Shown in pieces: positions 35,148-46,286 of a stretch of 64,000 bases of DNA. The stretch lies in assembly GCF_965363235.1 (NCBI RefSeq), contig NC_134850.1, forward strand, positions 37,382,602 to 37,446,601, given 5' to 3'. How positions within the stretch are numbered: position 1 is the first letter of the stretch; each line of letters opens with the position of its first letter. The DNA is from Mytilus galloprovincialis (taxonomy: Eukaryota > Mollusca > Bivalvia > Mytilida > Mytilidae). The notes under the pieces are model-generated. The model had not been told where the DNA came from. It ran no database searches and worked only from the letters and a program-made list of their open reading frames with translations. A program made the position numbers and the translations under genes.

Positions 35148-36259
35148 TTAAGTCATAGATACACCTTCGAAATAAAGATGTCTTATTAACTGGCATGTTA
35201 TTGATATATAAATTCCCACAAAATCAGAAGTACGTAATTTATATCTTGTTCTTAAATTTTCGATAACCTTAAACTATTGTATAAATTGGTCGTCTTTTTC
35301 AACACTGAAGTTCTTATCTATCGATATGCAATTCAATTGTAAAAGACTGTCATACGGACACAATTTATAATCACAACGCATACAATGTTGTCTTAGTCAG
35401 AAGGATCTTCGACACTGATTTTCTAGTCGTGTGGACTATTCAATAGTTTGACAAACAGATAATTTCTTCTTACCTATAAAGTGCACATTAATTTATGATA
35501 TTAGTAGTTAAGATTTAATTTGTTTTAGTTAAACCTAACAAATCATAATTATTTAAAAAAACAAGACATACCTTAATTTACATATGATGATTTTGGTCAG
35601 GAATTATGTTCAAAAGTGGAAGGTTCATCTATAATTCTAAATTTTACAGATAGTCTTGAAAAGAACGTTGAACATCTCCAAAAAGAAAACATAGTTTTAA
35701 AGGACGAAAACCGAAAACTAAGATGTTCTTCCAAGCCTGTAAATACACAGAAATTTAAAAAGCTTGATGACCCTGCAGGACAGACCATGAATAGTTATCT
35801 AAAATTAATGACAGAGAGTGAAATTCCACACAGACAAGAAGAACGGAACTTTATCTCGAGATAATAACACTGAAATAGCCAATACAATTCAGTTGGTAGA
35901 GGATAAACGTGTTTACAAACGACTATTACTAAGCAATACTTGTGAGTATACTCAAAAGAGTAATAAATTTAAGTGTAAACAACAAAAAGCTGCTACAGTG
36001 CTTTCGCTGAAAATGTGGACACATATGCATAGCATAATGAGGCTTATAGTGGAAGGAGGTTGTGTTTTACCAGAACAATATTAACATTGTCGACCAATTC
36101 GGCTTAGAAATTTTCCAATATCGATTTCTGTTAATCAGTTGTAAGATTTTTCGCTCGGCCCAAAGTCATACCAATACATTGAACATTGATCGTCCATTAA
36201 TCATCTGGAAGAATAATAGAGATTTGTATGAATTTCGCTCTATAAAAAGTACATAAAAA

Positions 36260-36490
36260 ATATCGAACTCTGAAGAATATTTAAAACGGATAGTCCCTAA
36301 TCACATGACAAATTAAAAAGCTCAAACGCACCAAACGCATGGATAACAACTGTCTTATACCCGACTTGATACAAGCATTTATTATGTAGAAAATGGTGGA
36401 GTGAACCTCGTTTTATAGCTAACTAAACATCTCACTTGAATGACAGTCGCATACAATGCAATTATAACGACAATGATGGTAAAGCAAAAC
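36260..36490 (-). repeat. Interspersed repeat (GACTGTCATACAAGTG family), minus copy
   Basis: The reverse complement matches 45880-46110 and 51800-52000: GACTGTCATTCAAGTG, a TATAAAACGAGGTTCA-like block and AAGTCGGGTATAAGACA. It sits inside gene D intron 2. Confidence 0.65.
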
Positions 36491-37654
36491 AAACAATCAT
36501 AATAGGTCACATATGCTGAAAAGGGTTAATTGCAAATTTACTCCGTTAATCGATTAGACTTTACCTTTCGATGAGAGCTGAATATTGGAAGTTATTGTTT
36601 TATCCATTCGGTAGCTAGCTTTTAATTGTTCGAAGTTAAATCTTTGTACATATACTCTTTTAATTGCACTAACTCAACTTATCTTTAATTGACCACTGCT
36701 TCCCTTTTATACAAATTAAAAATATTGACACAAAGATAATAAAAAAAATCTATTTAAATAACCATGCATAAGGATATAAGACCTTCTTTTCAGAAACATT
36801 TCTTACAGAATGAAAAAAATCAAAATGACTTATGATTTTTTTTTGGATGGCTTCATATTTATATTTTTATAGTACCAACACCTATGACTACATCGACAAA
36901 GATTGCCTTTCTTGCATATCTGTCCAAAACTATTGGTAGCCTTGGAAGTCATCAACCTATAGAATACTACCAAGTGTTGTTGAATGACGGGAATGGTTTC
37001 GATGTACGCCATGGACATTTTACTGCTCCAACTACTGGAGTATATGTCTTATCAGTCAGCATTTACACAGAGAGTCATGTCGAAATATTTTTAGATCTGC
37101 TTAGCAATGGTAATCTTGTAATTTCTTTCTATGCGGATGGCAGAACTGACCATGCTTCTCAAACCAATACGTTTCCGATGCTTCTTAAAGAAGGAGATAT
37201 GGTTTGGTTACGCGCTACACAAGGAACGGAAGGTCGCCAGTTGTATGGAATTAAAAGCTATCTTCTTAACTCGTTTTGTGAATATCTACTTTATTCAACA
37301 TAACACGTCATTAAAAAATATTTAAAAATATAGCGTCTTCATTGACAGTGATTGTTTTAGTATATTCATAAATATGATTGCTATATCGCATTATTTATTG
37401 TGTTGTGATGGAGTGATTTGATGGATTGAATGATTTTGATTTTACTAACAAAAAAGAAAAATTTCCCTCAAAATGAACTTACATTGTATTTTGCGATTTA
37501 TCCAGTTTGTCATCATCTACGGTCGGTCATGCTTATCTTACAATGAAATATGTAATCAAAATCATAAAGGAGACACACACAAGATTTTTTCGGGGCTACA
37601 CAATATACATCGAATGATTTCTTATTTATAATAGATAATCGATGAATATCCCAT

Positions 37655-38290
37655 TTCCTTTCTTTGTATGTTATGGTGGATACCCCATATCCTTGATTTG
37701 TGTGTTATGGATGGATACCCCGTATTCTTTCTTTGTTTGTCATGGACGGATACCCTATCTATATTCTTTCTTTATGTGTCATGGATGGATACCCATATTC
37801 TTTCTTTGTGTGTTATGGACGGATACCCCATATCCTTGATTTGTGTGTTATGGATGGATACCCCGTATTCTTTCTTTGTTTGTCATGGACGGATACCCTA
37901 TCTATATTCTTTCTTTATGTGTCATGGATGGATACCCATATTCTTTCTTTGTGTGTTATGGACGGATACCCCATATCCTTGATTTGTGTGTTATGGATGG
38001 ATACCCCATATTCTTTCTTTGTGTGTTATGGACGGATACCCCATATCCTTGATTTGTGTGTTATGGATGGATACCCCATATTCTTTCTTTGTGTGTTATG
38101 GACGGATACCCCATATCCTTTCTAAGTGTGTTATGGGTGGATACCCCATATCCTTTCTTTGTGTGTTATGGACGGATACCCCATATCCTTTCTAAGTGTG
38201 TTATGGGTGGATACCCCATATCCTTTCTAAGCGTGTTATGGGTGGATACCCCATATTATTTCTTTTTGTGTTATGGATGGATAAACCATT
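37655..38290. repeat. Minisatellite, about 35-bp unit with a 143-bp higher-order repeat
   Basis: About 18 imperfect copies of a unit around GGATACCCCATATCC, TTTCTTTGTG, TGTTATGGA. A block of four units repeats with 143-bp spacing (37700, 37843, 37986). Because 35 is not a multiple of 3, the array is open in several frames, which produces stacked false ORFs (YGWIPHILSLCVMDGYP). Not coding. Confidence 0.95.
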
Positions 38291-38654
38291 TCCAATGATT
38301 AATTTTACCATTCCAAATCCATGGTTTAAAAGCAAAGAGAGAAACTCTAGTCAAGGTTTAAGATTAGCTACCCTGATGACGCAAACTAATATATATCTGG
38401 GGGTTTTAACAAAACTTTTAAGTTTGATATCTTTCACCTCTTCATCGTAATTATGAATTGGGTCACAGGTCAGAAAAAAGATGTGTTTACGAATTAATAA
38501 AAACACTGGAGGAAAAGCGAAGACTTTAAAAAGAACGAACAAGAACGTCACGTTTTAAATCTAGGCGACACTGTAACATAAAACAACTGATGTAATGGTC
38601 AACTTTTTAATGATCTTTGATACGACGAAACAGTTTCACTAGTGGAATAACAGA

Positions 38655-38800
38655 ACAATGGTAAAGCGGCAAACATATTATGCCTGACTTCAGGATATCC
38701 ATACACATATTAACCTTTGAGTCAAAAACGTGTTCTTATCTCCCTGTGTAGAAGAACTAGAGAAACTTTGGTATATGACGTATAGATATTGAGACCTTGT
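38655..38800 (-). pseudogene. C1q-head exon fossil, 3' part
   Basis: Minus-strand similarity to the 3' part of gene E exon 3 (39460-39600): both contain GCGGCAAACAT-TTATGC, a CCATACA-ATATT block, GTGTTCT and AGAACAACTGGAA-like sequence. It carries changes incompatible with coding and represents a lost neighbour or partial duplication of gene E. Confidence 0.7.
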
Positions 38801-39444
38801 TCATCAGCAAAATAACATCAATGTAGTTACCATTTAGAGCCTTTTATTAAGATGGCATTTATAAAGAGTCAAATAACAAAAATATCAAACTACAAATAAA
38901 ATTAAAAACGGAAATCCCTGTATCAAATGGAAAAAATCAAAAGTTCAAATACGTCAAACTAATGGAGAAATATCGTAAAGCACGAGTTAAAGTGGCGGAT
39001 TGAATCTGTTTCTTGAATAGATTTTTATCCTTTCTTTTCAAACTTTTGCAGAAAGTTGTGATGTTTATATGTGAAGTCATCAGACATGACGTTACAATAG
39101 GTAATTTCAAAAAGGAACTAAGTAAAATTTTACGTCTTAATTAAATTTTGACCAATCATTTGCAGAGAACAGATATTTCACAAGCGAGAAGACACATTTT
39201 TCTCACACCGATCCAAAAATGTGAAAATAACACAACAATTAGAGAAACCTGGATTTTTAGAAACCTCTTACTTGTATGACGCATAAAATTCCATTATATT
39301 GAAAACAATGTATAAACAAAACAAACAGCATTGCCATTGGGGTAAATGACAAAAGATACAAGAAAAACGGGAAAATACTGGCATAAATATAACAGAGCCA
39401 ATTTAATGGCCTATTATCGAAGAAAAAATGTTTTATTTCTGGAA

Positions 39445-42400
39445 TTACAGTGAATACAAGAGTACAGCGGCAAACATGTTATGCTGGATTTTAGGGCTTC
39501 CATACAAATATTCACTTTCGAATCCAGGATGTGTTCTAACCCAAACCATATCTCCTTTCTGTAGAACAACTGGAAAAACTTTGGTCTGTGATGTATACAT
39601 ATTGCCACCATGCCCATCCGCATGTAGAACGTCAATCTGGATACCATTTACCACAATATCTAGTCCAATCTGTTTAGATGGCACTGCAAACCCACTGAAT
39701 GAAAACAGATACAACCCATTAAGTGGAGATATGAAATGTCCATGTCGGGCGTCATACGCATTGCCTTCGTTTAATGGAACATTGTCATATTCAACTATCT
39801 GGTGTACTCCTAGGCTACTAATGGGTTTAGACGTGTATGCTCTGAATGCAACGTGTTGTACAGCATCTGGAGCTGGACCTGAAACATAACAATATTTGTA
39901 AACAAAATATCGTCCTATTAAGTGTAAAGAATAATCGTGCAATTTGTTTCAACGTACAAATTTTAAAAAACACACCTATTTTGTATTAAATATTTACTAC
40001 TTTCTGGTATGTCGTTTCAGACCGGGTGCGAATAAGCGGTGTATCACAACGAGAAACGATATTTACTTTTTTCATTGTAGCTTAGGTAGCCAATACAAAG
40101 TTCAGAGGAAAACTAGTCTGAGTTGTTGTAATGAATATGATTGTTTTCCCCAAAGCATAATATTCGAATATCAACAATATCCTTACATTTAAACAGATTT
40201 AGACTAAATGAGCTGGCATTGGAATAACAGCCAAAATATATAATTAATGCTAAACATACTGCCCAACAAAAGCCTCTTTTTGAAATCTTTCCCAATTGAG
40301 TCAATCCCTGATTTTATATTGACATCTTGTTTGATATCTCTCGGTTTGACCATCCTTAAACTCTGGTTTGGTGTTGGTACCAAAGTGTTATTACTGGATG
40401 AACGTTTTTGATTTCCTTGCATTTTGAAATTTGTTTTACCATCTGCACCACAGACGGTACTCAAACACATGTGTAAAACTGTTCTGGTGTGGTCGTTTTC
40501 CTTTTTAAGATCGTAATTTTCCTTCTCTAAACGCTCCATCCTCTTTTCAAGAAAATCTATTAAACAATAAAAAATAAACCGATTATTCATCATGTATCTC
40601 AAAATACATACTTATCTTCGCTGATAGTAAAATAATTTCAAAAAAGTTTTGTATCACTTTACAGGGGCCTTGTTCTTCTTAAATGCTTGAAATTAATTTG
40701 AGTATATCATTATATCATTAGTTGGAGCAAAGTGTTTTGCAGAATTGGTATAATGATATAGGAAGATGTGGTATGAGTGCTAAATATTAACCATAGCACA
40801 ATAACGGGATGTATAAGTACCAAGCACATAACATAGATATAACCAACAAATGTACAGAAACGACATCAAGTTTTTTTATATTCCAATGTGTACTTTAATA
40901 ATGTACCCATTTTATAATGGATTTGTTTCTTCGACATTAAGAATCTCTATTATGTCTAAATATAACTTTTTAATAATTTTTAAATATTAACTAACGTTTC
41001 CGCCCAAAATCAAACCTTGAAATATATAACAATGTGTTTGTGTATTTGTATTTCCACTTATAAGATAATTACTAAACTCAATCTCGAAAATGTGCTATCT
41101 TCTTCCCTAGAACTTGATATACCGGTAATATTTTTTTGCATGCACTAGGTTGATGCCGCTGCTGTTGGAGGTTTCGACCCGACAGTTTCACCAGTCCAGT
41201 TGTCAGTACTTTTGTGTTGACACGAATTGTCATAGATTTGGTCATAATTATAAATCAACTGTTTAAAAAAAATCTTTCAATTGTTCTAAATACTAAGGAT
41301 GTTCTACCCTAGACATAGACCACTTTAGCTGTATTGTGCAATACTTCTCAATGTTCTTCATTTTGGTACAGTTGTTTTGCATTTTTTACATTTTTTATTT
41401 CGAGCATCACATGGTGAGGCTTTTGTAAACGAAACGCCGTCTGGTGTATAAAATTTGAATCTTGGTATTTATTGATATATGTATATTTCTTGGTACTTGA
41501 TACAAATGACCTACGGAAGAACAATTTATATAATTTATATGTTTGTTTTTTTTAAATAACTTGCGTGTAATGTACATGTACGTACAGTGATGTGTTTTGT
41601 GTTATGAAGAACGTTATTGGTAGTTAAGGTCGTTACAAACCTTCCTCGTCGTGTTAACAAATTATTCGCAAAATTAAGGAATGGAGGTCAGTCTGAGAAC
41701 TACATGTAAATAAACTCAGACGCATCTTATGTTAGGACGTCCTAAACATATCCTATGTGCGAAATCCTAAATAGTTAAAGTAATTGTTTGATAAAACATT
41801 TATTAGAGATGAAAACAATTAATAAATTTGTTTACCAAATTTTGTAATAACAAGTATTTAATGAAAATAAAATGCATGATTTCAAATGTAGTTATAAAAT
41901 AAAATCAAAATAGGATTTTGATATTAACTGTAAAACAAGTTGCTTTCTTTAAAAAAAGAAATGCAATCGTAAACCCAAATGCTTGTTTGGCATTATATAA
42001 GAAAATTGTTTAATAAAGACGTATATTGTTTTATATTACTTTTGTTGTATAAGAATTAGAAACTGACATTGATTGTTTACTTAATGTAACACCGGCGTCA
42101 CACATCAACGTATAGCTCCGACGTACGTCGGCCGTGGTAAAAAAATCATGCACGCTACCAATACGCTAGTAATTTTGGATGCATTCAACCTGTCAATCAT
42201 ATCTGTATCGTGTGCACAACGAGCTTAAAGCGTGTATTGGGCGTGCGAAAAGCGTACCTACGCGTTTATCTGGCGTTCAGGTGACGAGTGTTGGCGTATG
42301 TCAGGCGTATGTCTAACGTAGATGGAATGGACGCTACGAAGGAAAAAAGTATATTGAACGTATTTGAGACGTGTCCCGGTCATATCTGGAACGATAATCT

Positions 42401-44068
42401 ATGCTTTCGGAGTTTCTGGGACATGATGGGGTGTTTGTTTTAGTTAAAGTCTAACGATTTTGAAGCGTATACAACGTGCCCTTACCGTGTCTCAAACTTA
42501 TCTGTAGCGTTTTCAAAGCCCTTATAGTGTGTATATTTTGTGCGTGTATCGTACAGGTGTACGCTTGACACACGCTTGAGCTGAATGAGTTTTTTATGCT
42601 CCATAAAAATTTGCTGGAGTAAAAGCGTTCACCAAGCGTATACCTTTGCATTTCGACGTACTTCAAACTTATGCAACGCACGTTTAACGCTTGCTTAAGC
42701 GTTCCTCTGGCGAGCAACTAAGTTACGTATACGGACTTTACGCCGACCATGTTAAGTCTGCTAAAATTGCATGCATGATTAATTTTAAGGTTATCAGTCT
42801 TAATTAAAGTGGCACATTTAATTCGTTGTTTAATTGCTTGAAGTGTTATTTCTTACATCTGCATGGTCAAAAGTATTTTTTTAAATATATTTTAGATTTA
42901 GATTTCAGGTTGTCTTTTTCATCTTGAATACCAACTTATCAGTCACATTTTAATGACGAAAAGGATCCAGAGGTTATGTGACCTCATAGTTTTAATAAAA
43001 AGTAGAAAATGTTGCAATATTTAAACAAATCCGCGTTTTTTACACCTATTCGAGACACGTATTTTAGATTATGTATACACGTCTTCGTCTATCATAGACG
43101 TAAAATTTCAAGAAAGTGCAAGAAAGACTTCCTTTTAATTTCAGTATGAAAAAAAAATAGCCTGCTTTGTACATCATGCACATATTCCCTAGACCCGTAA
43201 TCTTAAATGAAATGATAATGATTATTAATATTTCTTTTAAAGATTTTAGTTAATAAATCTCGTTTCGAATATAAATCATATTGCTTACATGAAATCTTAT
43301 CTCATATCACCTTAACACAGCTGGTTTCAACGATTGATATTATAAATTATGATTCATATGTAACATATCTCTATAGCAACTTTAAGATGTTCATGCTTCT
43401 TCAACAGGTCAATTAATAAGCTATTGTGCATGTATATGCAAGGTGGCCATGGAAAGAACAGATGTATTCAGAATAATATCCGGTGTTCCGAAAGACTACG
43501 GACATCGTCCAATATATACTTTTTGTTTTAAAATGAGAATATTGAATTCGTAGTGTCATCGTATCGTAAACACACGAAGGTCAAAGTTTAAAATCATGCA
43601 CAATTTTCTTTATACGAGTTAATAACCGATGGTGCGTCTCTTTTCACGTTCATCTTAACGTAAACAAATGAGAAAAAAGCATGCACAAAGTTAGGATGAA
43701 GATAAGATGATCTTAAGACACCTAATTAGGTGTCCTAAAGTTAGGACGAACATGTGATATATCCTAAGTTAACAGAGCTTCGATAACACGACTTAGGACA
43801 AAGACTTGTCATAAGATGGTCTTAGGACACGTCCTAATCCTAAGATAGCTTCCAGGACTATTTTTTTTATATACGCCAGACGCGCGTTTCGTCTACAAAA
43901 GATTCATCAGTGACGCTCGAATCCAATAAAGTTTAAAAGGCCAAATTAAGTATGTAACTTACCAAGTCGTTGTAAAATAACATCATTCGCAGTATCTGTA
44001 GTAAGTGCATTACAGCATTTATGCCATATTTGGAAAACACACACAAGAACAACAAACAATTTAATCAT
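39445..44068 (-). CDS. C1q-domain-containing protein (gene E), 3 exons, 278 aa
   Basis: Minus-strand exons 44068-43963, 40556-40260 and 39878-39445, phase-1 junctions (gtaagt/tttaatag, gtatgt/tgtttcag), uninterrupted frame. Exon 1: signal peptide MIKLFVVLVCVFQIWHKCCN and VILQRLG, again 106 nt. Exon 2: DFLEKRMERLEKENYDLKK coiled coil (about 37-62), a Cys-containing loop (CLSTVCG), and a basic end FKKRLLLGS. Exon 3: linker PAPDAVQ, then the C1q head VAFRAYTSKPISSLG, NEGNAYDARHGHFISP, GLYLFSFS, VVLQKGDMVWVRTHPG, MFAAVLLYS. A minus-strand AATAAA lies just downstream (about 39433). Secreted and likely oligomeric. Intron 1 (3.4 kb) is filled with repeats. The alternative ATG at 44149 would add 27 residues before the signal peptide and is rejected. 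Confidence 0.9.
41138..41500 (+). repeat. Diverged hammerhead-repeat unit in gene E intron 1
   Basis: Approximately one whole unit: CACTAGGTTGATGCCGCTGC, TTTCACCAGTCCAGTTGTCAG, TAGCTGTATTGTGCAA, then a ribozyme-derived site (41404-41449) that keeps GAAAC and GTCTGG but no longer has a proper CTGATGA half. Confidence 0.65.
41700..43855. repeat. Candidate composite element: TTAGGAC palindromes around a CGT-rich block
   Basis: 41710-41775 carries TTAGGACGTCCTAA and 43690-43855 a cluster of CCTAA/TTAGG inverted motifs (GGTCTTAGGACACGTCC, TCCTAAGATAG). Between them 42087-42755 is strikingly CpG-rich for the region, full of ACGT/GCGT words, with weakly inverted ends (TAACACCGGCGTCA and TAACATGGTCGGCGTAA). 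No clear terminal repeats or target duplication for the outer element. Confidence 0.4.
43872..43916 (-). ncRNA. Hammerhead ribozyme motif in a truncated repeat
   Basis: The minus strand has CTGATGA, a stem II hairpin with its first pair weakened, GAAA, the CGCGC loop region, GTC and TGGCGTA, with stem I to GCGTCA. The flanking repeat ends about 25 bp beyond on both sides, so it is an orphaned fragment just downstream of gene E exon 1. Confidence 0.65.
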
Positions 44069-44535
44069 GTAAGTATGTCTGATCGTCTTCCAATTTTCAG
44101 AGATAACCGAATAACTGATTTCAGTTGATAAGGAAGACAAGGTAAACAAGACCGAAATAAAATTTCCGAATGTTGTATGTGATTATCCATAATTTCCGCA
44201 GCGTTGGTGAACCGTCCACCCCCTCATTCAAAAAAACAAAGTATAAATCAAAACAATAGTTACACAAAGAAGAAAACCCAAAATAACAAAACTACAAGGA
44301 CAATTTAAAACAGAAAGTCCTTCCTACATTGTATGGCAGAAAAAAAAACCAAAATCAAACGAATAGAAAACATCTGTTTTAATTTTGAGTGCGATTCTAC
44401 ACCAGAGTTGATGTTAATCTAGCCATTCGGTCACATGACTTAAAATATTTCAATCCTTTATTGATTGAATTAACACACATAAATAAAATACAAAAAAAAG
44501 TAAGCAATGAACGTGGTTGTTAAATTTGATATATA

Positions 44536-45831
44536 CACATGGAAAAAAGTATTGCAACACCTTGATTTTTTAAAACTTGAAAAATCAGCCTTTTATTTTG
44601 GATTGAATTTGATGAAATATTTGTAAAATAATATTGAAACATACTTTATGATCACATTGGCATTTTAACGAACAAAAAAATTTTGAAAAAAAAATGATTT
44701 ATTTAACCACAATCTTAATAACAAAATGAAGTGTTTTTTGTACAAAAAACTGCATTTTACAACTTTTACTGTAGTCGAACTTTACAATGTCAGACATTTC
44801 AAAATTAATCTTAAGATGATTGTTCACATCATGGTTGATCGTTATACGCCAAAGAATTAGTACTTTGTGCGCAGCCTCCATTCAAACGGTTAACCGCCAC
44901 TTAACGTCTTCTGATTCCTGGCATAAATCGACTAATTTGTTGCTAAGGTAGCAGCAACCATTTCTGATGAAGGGCATTGTTAATTTCATCACGTGTTTGG
45001 ACTGGGGTGTCCATTCGAGCACATTACGCCCAAACGTGTCCCATATATGCTCGATATGGGTCAAATCCGGGCTACGATCGGGCCAAGGAAGATAAACCGA
45101 ATTCCATTGGAACAATGTATCTTCCTCCACGATGCTTATTTCCAACTTTGGCGAGCTATGCACTACATTGGATACGGACAACTGTGTGTCTGTTCGTAAG
45201 CAAAGGTCCCCGAAATGGTCTTATCGCACGATAACCAGTAGCGATGAGTCGATCTCGAACAATTTTTGTTAAAAGGCTCCTGTATGCCCACCAATCTCTT
45301 TTTTATGATTGAATTGTATGCAATGGGTTTCTTTCTGACCAACCTTCATTATGCTTGATTTTCCCCAGCAGATGGCATAAGGGGTCTTTTTGATCTCGGA
45401 TAATCTTTAACATCGTTTATTGCCTGATTTTTATTCTCAAAACGACTAATAATGGGATGGTGATGACAAACAAAACGTGTGGTTATCACAGCAACATTCC
45501 TGCTTCTCTCGTGCTGATAATCTGCCATCTTGCTGCGGTTAAGAGTGGTGGAGAACCCATTACAAGGTGTCAATCACCTAAATTTATAAACTTGGTTATT
45601 TAAAGTGTTGAAAACAATGAGGATAAAAACACCTGTTTTGCTGTTTACGATCCATACAGTAGCTGCATGTGCAGATAAGAACTTATCGAGTCGATAATTA
45701 TTGATCAAACTCAGGTGATATTTAAATAATGTTTAACTGGTTCTATTTTAACAAATTATATCACAAAAAAAATAAAGAGTGTTTTTTTAATTTCACTTTC
45801 AATTTGGTGTTGCAATACTTCTTTCCATATG
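44536..45831 (-). mobile_element. Tc1/mariner-like transposon, 1296 bp, degenerate
   Basis: Terminal inverted repeats begin CACATGGAAAAAAGTATTGC (44536) and CATATGGAAAGAAGTATTGC (from 45831), about 26 bp, with TA on both sides. Minus-strand transposase remnants: an N-terminal part (45573-45349) with ISRFENKNQAINDVKDYPRS (linker ending in a GRP-box-like RSKRP) and a C-terminal part (45181-44882) with LPWPDRSPDLTHIEHIWD, the typical DDE block around the second Asp and the third acid. The two parts are in different frames with several interruptions, so the element is inactive. Confidence 0.9.
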
Positions 45832-45879
45832 TATATATGATTTATTTGTGTTTCTTTGTTAAATATTTTGTTCATGAGT

Positions 45880-46110
45880 CGTTGTCAATATAATGGATTT
45901 TGATTCGACTGTCATACAAGTGAGAGGTTTAGTGCTTTAAAACCAGGTTCAAGTCACAATTTTCTATATAAGAAAATGCATGTACCAGTCAGGAATAAGA
46001 CAATTGTTGTCCATTCACTTGATGTGTTTTATCAGTTGATTAGGGCCTTTTCGTTTGAATTTTCTTCAAAGTACAGTATTTTGGTGATTTTACTTTTTGG
46101 TATAGGCATC
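45880..46110 (+). repeat. Interspersed repeat (GACTGTCATACAAGTG family)
   Basis: AATATAATGGATTTTGATTCG, GACTGTCATACAAGTGAGAG, CTTTAAAACCAGGTTC, CATGTACCAGTCAGGAA and GTACAGTATTTTGGTGA, paralleled at 51800-52000 and, reversed, at 5725-5945 and 36260-36490. Class unknown. Confidence 0.7.
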
Positions 46111-46286
46111 TCCTAACGTAGAAAATGGAAACGACTATATAGAAAGCTGTCAAGATCTTTTCATTACAAATGTACCTCTGATATCATATTTTCAGCTTTT
46201 TATTGGAATTGGCTCTTGGGTTACCTCTTTTTTTTCTTCGGGGAAATGACTCATACCTCTCTATGGGTTTCGCTTTACAATCTTAA

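Larger units (their letters stand above)
34187..37303 (+). pseudogene. C1q-domain-containing gene D, 3 exons, frameshift in exon 2
   Basis: Exon 1 34187-34292 (signal peptide MVALTVIFFVGFLLQGNNC..., ending LQRLG, donor gtaagc). Exon 2 35650-35941 (acceptor TTTTACAG; DSLEKNVEHLQKENIVLKD coiled coil). Exon 3 36873-37303 (IAFLAYLSKTIGSLGSHQ, GNGFDVRHGHFTAP, LDLLSNGNLVI, LLKEGDMVWLRA). Exon 2 changes frame inside: the coiled-coil frame ends at a TAA (35862-35864), while the expected YKRLLLSN end lies in the +1 frame; exon 2 is 292 nt where a multiple of 3 is needed. One extra base, near the GAGAGAG run at about 35814, explains it. Splicing exon 1 directly to exon 3 keeps frame (178 aa, head only). 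The C-terminus NSFCEYLLYS also departs from the usual NSFSG. Pseudogene, null allele or assembly error are all possible. Confidence 0.75.

Noticed and set aside
37642-38298. Long overlapping frames (up to 141 codons) as a repetitive protein
   Set aside because: All arise from the 35-bp minisatellite, whose length makes several frames open by chance.
39428-39889. 153-codon plus-strand frame
   Set aside because: Antisense shadow of gene E exon 3, which has a clear C1q signature on the minus strand.
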